Below, in pieces: positions 1 to 5,406 of a stretch of 5,406 nt of DNA (positions are counted from its first letter, which is position 1; each line of letters begins with the position of its first letter). This DNA is from Alistipes sp. (GTDB lineage: Bacteria; Bacteroidota; Bacteroidia; Bacteroidales; Rikenellaceae). The stretch spans positions 1 to 5,406 of the forward strand of contig JAFZDR010000227.1 of the NCBI GenBank assembly GCA_017561105.1. Reading direction: 5' to 3'. A model generated the notes under the pieces. That model made no database searches and was not told the origin of the DNA. It saw nothing but the letters and a program-made list of their open reading frames with translations. A program made the translations under genes and the position numbers.

Positions 1-41
1 CCGAGGATGATACACTAGGTGGTGATAAGGCCATGAGTTAG

Positions 42-1052
42 GAGATTAAGAAGTTCTGCACCATTGGCAAGGACCTTTCCGTATATTTCTACGGCCACCT
101 CATCGACCGCAACAGCGAATTCTACAAGAGCGGTCTTGGCTCGAAGGTGTGCTACAAGAGCCCTTCAGGCTCGGAGATTGCCGACGAGTACCGCTTCTCG
201 GGTATGGGTAGCTGGCTCTCGCAGTATATGGCGCAGACCTTTGTTATCGCCGACTCTCGATTCCCTGAGTGGCGCGAGTTGCTCAAAGGCTTGGTTGATC
301 GTGCCGCATCGGTTGGCGGAAGTGCCGCATTCTTCGACCAGATGGGTAAAGGTTATGGCAAAAAGGTGCCTTGGGATACCTCTCGCGAGTTCCCTGTACC
401 CGACACCCGTCTTGTCTACGACAAGGGTCAGACAATGAAGATTGTCCGCGACTATGCCCGCAGCAAGTATGGCGATGAGTTCGGTATCGGCTCGGAGCAT
501 ATTGTCGACTACTCGTCGCACTATGTCGATTTCACAATGTCGAACGGTATTCTCTACGGCAAGCAGGACTTTACAGAGTTGATGCGATACACCTTCCCTG
601 AGATTAAATTCTCGAACCGCAACCAGCGCGACGATTTGGATGTTGAGCGCCGTGTAAACATGACTCTTTTGAAGGGTCTGTGCAACGATATTGAGATCTA
701 TCGCTGCCGTGGTTTGATCGACCAGACTCCTCGCTATCAGGCCTACCTCGCAGCCGTAAACGGAATTCGTGAGAGATACAAGGATTGCTTTATGTTTGGC
801 CGTTTCCGCGATATTTTGGGCTTCAACAGCTCGAACAAGAAGGTGCAGGCCAAGAGTTTCGTTGGCGAGAAGCGAATGGTTGTAGCTGCAACAAACGAGT
901 TCGAGAAGGGCGTTATCTCAACCGACATAGCAGTACCGGGCTACCGCTATGTGGAGTGCCAGACACTCGGCAATGCGAAGGTTTCGGCCGACGGAAAGAA
1001 GGTCGAGCTCGGACAGTACGACTTGGCAGTTCTTCTCTTTGAGAAGGAGTAA
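42..1052 (+). CDS. C-terminal part of a putative TIM-barrel glycoside-hydrolase-like protein; 5' part interrupted by an in-frame stop
   Basis: This frame is open from 42 to the TAA at 1050-1052 (336 codons) and reads as a soluble enzyme. A TIM-barrel-like stretch includes SAAFFDQMG, with an Asp at 336-338. A later SEHIVDYSSHYVDF segment has a Glu at 495-497. Both acidic sites sit where barrel hydrolases often carry functional residues, but I cannot assign a family. The last ~60 residues look like a C-terminal beta-sandwich (PGYRYVE, then a glycine- and valine-rich strand pattern ending LAVLLFEKE). DUF6259-like proteins are a possible family by feel only. The reading frame is coding-like well before the first usable start, a GTG at 147, so the protein should begin upstream. 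However, a TAG at 39-41 closes the frame and the other two forward frames also carry stops in the first 41 bases. It is therefore a partial or broken gene, or the window edge carries an error. No signal peptide is visible because the N-terminus is missing. Confidence 0.6.
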   Translation, partial: EIKKFCTIGKDLSVYFYGHLIDRNSEFYKSGLGSKVCYKSPSGSEIADEYRFSGMGSWLSQYMAQTFVIADSRFPEWRELLKGLVDRAASVGGSAAFFDQMGKGYGKKVPWDTSREFPVPDTRLVYDKGQTMKIVRDYARSKYGDEFGIGSEHIVDYSSHYVDFTMSNGILYGKQDFTELMRYTFPEIKFSNRNQRDDLDVERRVNMTLLKGLCNDIEIYRCRGLIDQTPRYQAYLAAVNGIRERYKDCFMFGRFRDILGFNSSNKKVQAKSFVGEKRMVVAATNEFEKGVISTDIAVPGYRYVECQTLGNAKVSADGKKVELGQYDLAVLLFEKE

Positions 1053-1070
1053 ATTTGCCGCAAAAAAGAG

Positions 1071-1109
1071 AAAAAGGGGTATTACTCAGGCGGGTAATGC
1101 CCTTTTTTT
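1071..1109 (+). terminator. Rho-independent terminator after the hydrolase-like gene
   Basis: A stem of AAAAAGGG and ATTAC on the left pairs with GTAAT and CCCTTTTT on the right. One bulged G and one T-G wobble interrupt it, and the loop is about 8 nt (TCAGGCGG). A T7 run lies on the right side. It starts 18 bp after the stop codon and separates this gene from the mtlD promoter. Confidence 0.85.
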
Positions 1110-1121
1110 ATTGAAAAATAG

Positions 1122-1151
1122 TTCGTTATTGGAATAAATTGACTACCTTTG
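1122..1151 (+). promoter_or_regulatory. Bacteroidetes-type promoter of the mtlD operon
   Basis: TACCTTTG at 1144-1151 exactly fits the -7 consensus TAnnTTTG. A weak -33 match (TTCG at 1122-1125 against TTTG) lies 18 bp upstream. Transcription would start near 1157, giving a ~40-nt A-rich leader (1158-1197) with no Shine-Dalgarno sequence, as is usual in this phylum. Confidence 0.75.
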
Positions 1152-1197
1152 CGGACTATTTATTAGAAATAAATAATCAACAAAACCATAAATTACC

Positions 1198-2337
1198 ATG
1201 AGAGCAGTTCAATTTGGAGCAGGAAATATCGGACGCGGATTTATCGGCGCGGTATTGGAGCAGGCAGGTTACCATGTGGTATATGCCGATGTTAACCAGG
1301 AGGTTATCGACCTCATCAACGAGAAGAAGGAGTACACCGTACTCGTTAAGGATGTAGATTGCGTAGAGCAGCACATCACCAATATCTCGGCTGTAAATTC
1401 ACTCACTCCGGCAGTTGTCGAGGAGATTGCAAAGGCCGATATTGTAACCACTGCAGTAGGTGTGGTTATCCTTCCACGCATCGCTCCAACCATTGCCAAG
1501 GCCATCGTAGCGCGCTACGAGGCAGGCTTGGAGCAGCCGCTCAACATCATCGCTTGCGAGAATGCAGTTCGTGCATCGTCGCAGTTGAAAGAGCATGTCC
1601 TCTCGCACCTCTCGGAGGAGCAGCAGGCATATTGCAACAAGTGGGTAGGCTTCCCTGACTGCTCGGTAGACCGTATCGTTCCACCTGTACGCACCGAGAA
1701 CCCTATCGATGTAGTCGTAGAGGCGTTCTACGAGTGGAATGTAGAGGAGAAGTCGTTTGTAGGTGAGGTACCGCAGATTGCAGGTATGAACCTCGCTGAC
1801 AACCTCATCGCATACATCGAGCGCAAGCTCTTCACCCTCAACACTGGTCACGCTATCACTGCCTATATCGGCAAGTTGCGCGGCAAGGCAACCATCGACG
1901 AGAGTATCGCCGATGAGGAGATCTTCACTATCGTTAAGTCGGCAATGCAGGAGAGCGGTTTGGGCTTGGTTGCAAAGTATGGCTTCGACAAGGAGGCTCA
2001 CTTCAAGTATATCGAGAAGATTATCGGTCGCTTCCGCAACCCATACCTCAAGGATGATGTTACCCGCGTAGGTCGCGAGCCATTGCGTAAGTTGTCGGCT
2101 TCGGACCGTCTTATCAAGCCTATGCTCACCGCACACGAGGCTGGTGTAGCTACACCTAACCTCCTCTTGGGTATCGGTGCAGCATTGCACTACAACAACG
2201 CTGAGGATGCTCAGAGCGTAGAGTTGCAGGCAAAGATTGCAGAGCTCGGTTTGGAGGGCGCAATCAAGGCTGTAACAGGCATCGAGAACGAGGCTCTCGT
2301 TGCTGAGATTATCAAGGCATACAACGAAATTAAGTAA
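1198..2337 (+). CDS. mtlD: Mannitol-1-phosphate 5-dehydrogenase
   Basis: This 379-aa cytoplasmic enzyme has the usual length of the bacterial MtlD family (polyol-specific long-chain dehydrogenases). It interconverts D-mannitol 1-phosphate and fructose 6-phosphate using NAD(H). The N-terminal Rossmann fold starts immediately with the dinucleotide motif GAGNIGRGFIG (residues 7-17), and an acidic residue (D31) ends the second strand, consistent with NAD preference. The C-terminal catalytic domain contains ERKLFTLNTGHA (208-219). Its K210, N215 and H218 keep the K-x4-N-x2-H spacing of the catalytic Lys/Asn/His set known in long-chain mannitol dehydrogenases. The ATG at 1198 is the natural start because the glycine motif follows six residues later, and the upstream leader is A-rich. 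The gene ends in tandem TAA TAA and is followed after 18 bp by a transporter gene, so the two should form an operon. No mannitol PTS component, the usual partner in Enterobacteria and Firmicutes, is visible here. Confidence 0.96.
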   Translation: MRAVQFGAGNIGRGFIGAVLEQAGYHVVYADVNQEVIDLINEKKEYTVLVKDVDCVEQHITNISAVNSLTPAVVEEIAKADIVTTAVGVVILPRIAPTIAKAIVARYEAGLEQPLNIIACENAVRASSQLKEHVLSHLSEEQQAYCNKWVGFPDCSVDRIVPPVRTENPIDVVVEAFYEWNVEEKSFVGEVPQIAGMNLADNLIAYIERKLFTLNTGHAITAYIGKLRGKATIDESIADEEIFTIVKSAMQESGLGLVAKYGFDKEAHFKYIEKIIGRFRNPYLKDDVTRVGREPLRKLSASDRLIKPMLTAHEAGVATPNLLLGIGAALHYNNAEDAQSVELQAKIAELGLEGAIKAVTGIENEALVAEIIKAYNEIK

Positions 2338-2355
2338 TAAAACGAAATAACTATT

Positions 2356-3801
2356 ATGACACCTGAACAGCAGAAAAAATTTAAGTATTGGCAGTGGCGC
2401 ACACTCATCGGTACGATGGTGGGCTACATCTTCTTCTACCTTATTCGCAAGAACTTCTCGTTTGCGATGCCTGGCTTGACCGCCGAGTTTGGTATCACAA
2501 AGGCAAGCCTCGGTATGATCCTCTCGTTGGGAGGCTTCCTCTACGGATTGTCGAAGCTCTTCAACGGTATGTTGGCTGACCGCGTAAATGGTCGCTGGCA
2601 TATGGTTATCGGCTTGATTGGTAGTACCATCACTGCATTCGGCATCGGCTTTGGTACAATCATCATCACCAAATTGACCGGTGTTGCCGAGGGCTCGACT
2701 GCCGACTTCGTAAGCAAGTTCGTATTGCTTATCTCGATATTCTACATCATCAACCAGCTCTTCCAGGGCTTTGGCTTCCCTCCATGCAGCCGCCTTATCC
2801 CTCGTTGGGTACCTGCAGGTGAGTTGGCTACCAAGATGTCGATTTGGAACACTTCGCACTCGATTGGTGCAGGCTTGGCTTGCTTGTGCGGTATCTTCAT
2901 TATGGGTATGATGGGTACCGATATGTCGGGTAACCCTGAGGTTGTAGCCTCTATCGCGGAGAACCTCAGCAAGTCGACTACCGATGAGGCCGTTATCTCG
3001 GCTGCATCGAACTATGGTGCTTGGAAGATGATGTTCATCATCCCTGGTATTGTAGCAGCTATCGGCGTATTTGTTACCGCAGCTATCCTCCGCGATACTC
3101 CAAAGAGCGTAGGTTTGCCTGAGCTGTCTGAGGGTAACGAGAAGAAGGAAGAAAGCACCGAGACTCCTGCTGAGATTTCAGCATTTATCCGCAAGCATGT
3201 GTGGCAGAACCCTATTATCTGGGCTTTGGCAGTTGCCGACTTCTTCGTATATGTTATCCGCTTTGCAGTTCTCGACTGGGGTCCGACATTCCTCCGCGAG
3301 CACTGCGGCATGACCCCTGAGTGGGCAGGTATCACCGTATTCGTATTCGAGATCTTCGGTGTTATCGGTATGCTTATCGCAGGTTGGGCAAGCGACAAGT
3401 TGTTCAACGGCCGTTCGGCTCGTACATGTCTTATCTGCATGATTGGTACTTTGGTTTCGGTACTCGGCTTTATCGGATTGCAGAAGGCCGGTGCAAGCCC
3501 TGTAGTATTGCTCTTCGTGTTGGCTTTGGCGGGTGCATTTATCTATGGTCCGCAGGCTCTTATCGGCGTTATCTCGTCGAACCACGCTACTCGTAAGGGC
3601 TCGGCTACAGCACTCGGTATCATCGGCTTTGTAAGCTATGTCAGCGTGCTCGTATCGGGCTGGGGCTTCGGTCTCATCGCAGACTCGAAGTATGGCTGGA
3701 ACGGCGTATTCGTAGCAATGGTCGTTATGGCTGTCATCGGCGCAGTTATCTTCGTTCCAATGTGGAAGATGAAGCGCGACGCATACTCGGACGCAGAGTA
3801 A
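2356..3801 (+). CDS. Organophosphate:phosphate antiporter family (GlpT/UhpT/UhpC-like) MFS transporter
   Basis: This 481-aa inner-membrane protein has about 12 hydrophobic segments. A hydrophilic central loop at about 246-283 (rich in E and K) lies between the two six-helix halves. Family hallmarks are visible: GYIFFYLIRKNFS with R31 in helix 1, NGMLADRVNGR (70-80) in the helix 2-3 loop, WNTSHSIGAG (164-173) with H168, VIRFAVLDWGPTFL with R302 in helix 7, and YGPQALIGV (397-405). In GlpT and UhpT two arginines at positions equivalent to R31 and R302 bind the phosphate group, and His165 of GlpT aligns with H168. The protein is therefore expected to exchange a phosphorylated compound for phosphate. 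The exact substrate (glycerol-3-phosphate, hexose phosphate or mannitol-1-phosphate) cannot be read from sequence. Extra periplasmic stretches lie at about 106-120 and 188-222. The gene follows mtlD by 18 bp and a strong terminator follows it. A sensor role like UhpC is less likely because no two-component genes are adjacent. Confidence 0.9.
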   Translation: MTPEQQKKFKYWQWRTLIGTMVGYIFFYLIRKNFSFAMPGLTAEFGITKASLGMILSLGGFLYGLSKLFNGMLADRVNGRWHMVIGLIGSTITAFGIGFGTIIITKLTGVAEGSTADFVSKFVLLISIFYIINQLFQGFGFPPCSRLIPRWVPAGELATKMSIWNTSHSIGAGLACLCGIFIMGMMGTDMSGNPEVVASIAENLSKSTTDEAVISAASNYGAWKMMFIIPGIVAAIGVFVTAAILRDTPKSVGLPELSEGNEKKEESTETPAEISAFIRKHVWQNPIIWALAVADFFVYVIRFAVLDWGPTFLREHCGMTPEWAGITVFVFEIFGVIGMLIAGWASDKLFNGRSARTCLICMIGTLVSVLGFIGLQKAGASPVVLLFVLALAGAFIYGPQALIGVISSNHATRKGSATALGIIGFVSYVSVLVSGWGFGLIADSKYGWNGVFVAMVVMAVIGAVIFVPMWKMKRDAYSDAE

Positions 3802-3830
3802 TATTAGACGAAAGACGAAAGTTGAGAGTT

Positions 3831-3862
3831 TAGGGTAGGGATTTTTCTCTACCCTATTTTTT
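3831..3862 (+). terminator. Rho-independent terminator of the mtlD-transporter operon
   Basis: TAGGGTAG at 3831-3838 pairs perfectly with CTACCCTA at 3849-3856. The pairing can extend by GA/TC inside a T-rich loop, and six T residues follow at 3857-3862. It lies 30 bp after the stop codon of the transporter gene. Confidence 0.92.
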
Positions 3863-4229
3863 ACATCCACCCCTCGTTCTCCTCGCACCTCTCGCACCTC
3901 TCACATTGTCGGGTATCGTTTTCGATACCCAAGAGGGCTGTGGGCAGGATGTTATAGAGGGGTGTTTCGCTTCCTTGATTGATGGGTATCGTTTTCGACA
4001 CCCATGAGTTTTTGTTTTTTGTTGTGCCCCCTCTGTTTGATAGGTATCTTTTTGATACCTATGTATTTCAAGGGACGTCATCATTGATTGCTGGGTATTG
4101 TTTTCAATACCCGCAAATACAGAAGGCTGCGAGTAGAGAGTGCGACCACCACTAGGACGGGTATCGTTTTCGATACCCAAGAGGGCTTGGGGCTTATTGC
4201 TGTAAGAGCTTGCATTTCCCACTTATGCC

Positions 4230-4321
4230 GGGTATCGTTTTCGATACCCAGGAGGGCGAGGTGGCTGAATGTTGTGAGAACTTACACTTCCCACTTGTGT
4301 TGGGTATCGTTTTCGATACCT
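4230..4321. repeat. 92-bp duplicated array unit, copy 1
   Basis: This segment spans two hairpins and the interval between them. It matches 4352-4443 at 89 of 92 positions without gaps. The differences are two adjacent bases at 4254-4255 and one base in the last hairpin. The matching interval contains GAGGTGGCTGAATGTTGTGA. This is a recent duplication relative to the rest of the array. Confidence 0.88.
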
Positions 4322-4351
4322 ACGAGGACTGTGGATTTCCCTATGTGTGTT

Positions 4352-4443
4352 GGGTATCGTTTTCGATACCCAGGATAGCGAGGTGGCTGAATGTTGTGAG
4401 AACTTACACTTCCCACTTGTGTTGGGTATCGTTTTCAATACCT
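4352..4443. repeat. 92-bp duplicated array unit, copy 2
   Basis: This is the second copy of the segment at 4230-4321, offset by 122 bp, with three substitutions. One of them converts the last hairpin's right arm from CGATACCT to CAATACCT, which breaks a stem pair. The 30-bp interval at 4322-4351 between the two copies is a shortened form of the same interval type. Confidence 0.88.
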
Positions 4444-4459
4444 ATGAATGCGGGGTGGT

Positions 4460-4627
4460 AACGAATGGCAATGAATGGCATTCGTTCGCTAAAGCTCACT
4501 TAATGGCAAATAATGACAGAAAGCCGACGTGTTATTAAGCAGTTGCAAACTGCGATTGTCATTCAGCACTCTTCCAAGAGTGCGTATGCCATTCAGGGCG
4601 TAGCCCGCATGTCATTGTATGCCACTC
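4460..4627. repeat. Second structured element with inverted AATGRCA/TGYCATT motifs and small hairpins (MITE-like)
   Basis: The left half carries four AATGRCA motifs (4464-4470, 4474-4480, 4502-4508, 4512-4518). The right half carries their complements as TGYCAYT (4557-4563, 4587-4593, 4610-4616, 4620-4626). Imperfect terminal inverted repeats at 4463-4480 and 4610-4627 match at 13 of 18 positions. Internal hairpins are AACGAATG/CATTCGTT (4460-4467 with 4479-4486), GCAGTTGCAAACTGC (4539-4553), GCACTCTTCCAAGAGTGC (4566-4583) and GGGCGTAGCCC (4596-4606). The last two are each followed by a related tail, GYATGYCATT. The element accounts for the unusually long 212-bp gap between the ninth and tenth array palindromes. 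It encodes no plausible protein, and I see no clear target-site duplication. Confidence 0.6.
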
Positions 4628-4676
4628 TATCAGCCGGGTATCGTTTACGACACCCAAGCAAAAATGATTATATATT

Positions 4677-4707
4677 CTTGTTTTTTCAAAAAAAATTCAT
4701 ACCTTTG
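4677..4707 (+). promoter_or_regulatory. Bacteroidetes-type promoter of the GH10 gene
   Basis: The -33 element CTTG (4677-4680, consensus TTTG) and the -7 element TACCTTTG (4700-4707, consensus TAnnTTTG) are separated by 19 bp of A/T-rich DNA, close to the ideal arrangement. The predicted start near 4713 gives a leader of roughly 118 nt. The last array palindrome ends 21 bp upstream of the -33 box. Confidence 0.82.
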
Positions 4708-4733
4708 TCGTTAGAAAGAAAACGAATTAACAC

Positions 4734-4768
4734 AAATCCTTCCCCCGAAAATCATGGGGGGGGGATTT
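4734..4768 (+). promoter_or_regulatory. Leader hairpin with a nine-G run upstream of the GH10 gene
   Basis: The left arm 4734-4746 (AAATCCTTCCCCC) pairs with the right arm 4756-4768 (G9 then ATTT) over 13 bp. Two of these pairs are T-G wobbles, and the loop is 9 nt. It lies inside the predicted 5' leader, 62 bp before the start codon, and only a short T4 follows. It could act as an attenuator, an mRNA-stabilising stem or a slippage-prone tract. Its role is inferred. Confidence 0.6.
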
Positions 4769-4830
4769 TAGACTTTAACACACTAACTACCAAACAATTA
4801 TCAAGCATTCAACCTAAAACTTTAACAAAA

Positions 4831-5406
4831 ATGAAAACTTTATTCAAACTCTCTTTGGCACTGTTGCTCGGTTTGACGGCTTGTCAGCAACAAAAGGAGT
4901 ATTCGTTCCCACGCACAGGTGCGGAGGATAGCGAAAAGATTATGTCGGAGAAGTATTGGTCGTTTTGGACTCCCGAAGTTCAAGCAAAGATTGATGCCGA
5001 CATCGAAAAGAATCGCAAGGGCGATGCTCAATTTGTGGTTGAAGGTGTTGCCGAGGGTACAGCAATAAAGGTCGAGCAGATCTCCTCCGACTTTACTTTT
5101 AGTGCAAGTGCATTTAATTGGGATCAGCTCGGAAACGCAAGAAGAAACAAGCGCTACAAGGAGCTCTTCGGAACGCTCTTCAATCGTGCTATTATTCCGC
5201 TCTATTGGAGCACTACCGAGTTGGAGCAGGGCCACAAGCGCTTCTTCCCAGAGGAGCGAGATAGCGAGGAGTGGTGGAACAAGTGTGAAGATCCTAATTC
5301 GCAACCTCATTGGCGCAGACCACCAAGCGAGCCTATCATCGAGTGGTGCGAAAAGCACAATGTCGCGACACACGGCCACCCTCTGCTTTGGGGTCATGTG
5401 ATACAG
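4831..5406 (+). CDS. Lipoprotein glycoside hydrolase family 10 (endo-1,4-beta-xylanase type), N-terminal part
   Basis: The frame is open from ATG 4831 to the window end (192 codons; the gene continues to the right). The N-terminus MKTLFKLSLALLLGLTAC is a lipoprotein signal peptide with the lipobox cysteine at residue 18, so the enzyme should be anchored in a membrane, probably the outer membrane. Residues ~66-92 form the short beta-strand lead-in seen before many GH10 barrels (GVAEGTAIKVEQ, then FTFSAS). LFNRAIIPLYWSTTELEQG (116-134) matches the barrel start of the family (the FN-A-xPxxW-xxEPxxG type). IIEWCEKHNVATHGHPLLWGH (169-189) corresponds to the family's conserved W-kkHgi-vrGHtLvWH strand. 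The acid/base and nucleophile glutamates would lie beyond the edge and cannot be checked. GH10 members usually cut xylan backbones, but this divergent type could act on another beta-linked glycan. The start is supported by the signal peptide and by the A-rich leader ACTTTAACAAAAATG. Confidence 0.87.
   Translation, partial: MKTLFKLSLALLLGLTACQQQKEYSFPRTGAEDSEKIMSEKYWSFWTPEVQAKIDADIEKNRKGDAQFVVEGVAEGTAIKVEQISSDFTFSASAFNWDQLGNARRNKRYKELFGTLFNRAIIPLYWSTTELEQGHKRFFPEERDSEEWWNKCEDPNSQPHWRRPPSEPIIEWCEKHNVATHGHPLLWGHVIQ

Larger units (their letters stand above)
3911..4655. repeat. Array of ten 20-bp hairpin palindromes (REP/MITE-like)
   Basis: The consensus is GGGTATCGTTTTCGATACCC: an 8-bp stem around a TTTT loop. 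Copies lie at 3911-3930, 3984-4003, 4041-4061 (variant TAGGTATC, T5 loop, GATACCTA), 4093-4112 (variant stem GGGTATTG/CAATACCC), 4159-4178, 4230-4249, 4302-4321, 4352-4371, 4424-4443 and 4636-4655. Exact consensus copies are at 3911, 4159, 4230 and 4352. Start-to-start distances are 73, about 58, about 51, 66, 71, 72, 50, 72 and 212 bp. The sequence after the hairpin is often RRGAGGGC, and the intervals around 3931-3983 and 4179-4423 resemble one another, so the true unit is about 72 bp. The region from the operon terminator to the next promoter has no credible gene. The copies lack U-tracts, so they do not look like ordinary terminators. Confidence 0.9.

Noticed and set aside
147..1052. GTG at 147 as the true start of the hydrolase-like gene
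   Set aside because: Codons 42-146 in the same frame look like real protein continuing upstream, and the GTG reads as an internal valine. A start here would leave no signal peptide and a truncated barrel.
1399..2859. 486-codon open frame on the minus strand
   Set aside because: It is antisense to the well-conserved mtlD and transporter genes, has low-complexity and cysteine-rich composition, and spans two genes. It is a codon-bias shadow.
3807..3820. GACGAAA direct repeat after the transporter stop codon
   Set aside because: Two 7-bp copies are within chance expectation for an A-rich 3' region.
3882..3904. Short tandem repeat CTCGCACCT (about 2.5 copies)
   Set aside because: It is real, but too short and too few in copies to support a function. 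It lies in unremarkable sequence between the terminator and the array.
4088..4538. Small proteins with repeated GIVFDT, GYRFRYP or VSFSIP motifs
   Set aside because: These are translations of the palindrome in different frames. The 20-mer has no stop in any frame, so short open frames arise on both strands. They have no credible start context or domain.
3911..4655. CRISPR array
   Set aside because: The repeats are only 20 bp and vary between copies. Spacing is irregular, several intervals are related or nearly identical to each other, and no cas gene is present.

Overview
The window looks like chromosomal DNA of a gut-type Bacteroidales bacterium, possibly Alistipes-like (the genus is an inference). 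Two promoters match the Bacteroidetes sigma-ABfr -7 element TAnnTTTG. Start codons are preceded by A-rich leaders rather than Shine-Dalgarno sequences, and the genes belong to carbohydrate-processing families.

Layout. (1) Positions 1-1052 hold the 3' part of a putative TIM-barrel glycoside-hydrolase-like gene. An in-frame TAG near the left edge interrupts it. A rho-independent terminator follows at 1071-1109. (2) A promoter at 1122-1151 drives a two-gene operon: mtlD (mannitol-1-phosphate 5-dehydrogenase, 379 aa) and, 18 bp later, an organophosphate:phosphate antiporter of the GlpT/UhpT/UhpC type (481 aa). A strong terminator at 3831-3862 closes it. (3) Positions 3863-4676 contain no credible gene. 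This region holds ten copies of a 20-bp hairpin palindrome, GGGTATCGTTTTCGATACCC and variants, spaced mostly 50-73 bp apart. Several copies sit in a larger related unit of about 72 bp. A second, different structured element at about 4460-4627 separates the ninth and tenth copies. (4) A well-formed promoter at 4677-4707 and a leader with a G9-containing hairpin precede a lipoprotein of glycoside hydrolase family 10 (xylanase type), which runs off the right edge.

Functional reading. The antiporter could import a phosphorylated sugar or polyol, and MtlD interconverts mannitol-1-phosphate and fructose-6-phosphate. No PTS gene is visible. The flanking hydrolase-like genes fit a polysaccharide-using lifestyle but are separated from the operon by terminators and promoters. 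The most unusual content is the intergenic palindrome array. It resembles a REP/MITE-type repeat cluster and is not a CRISPR array.
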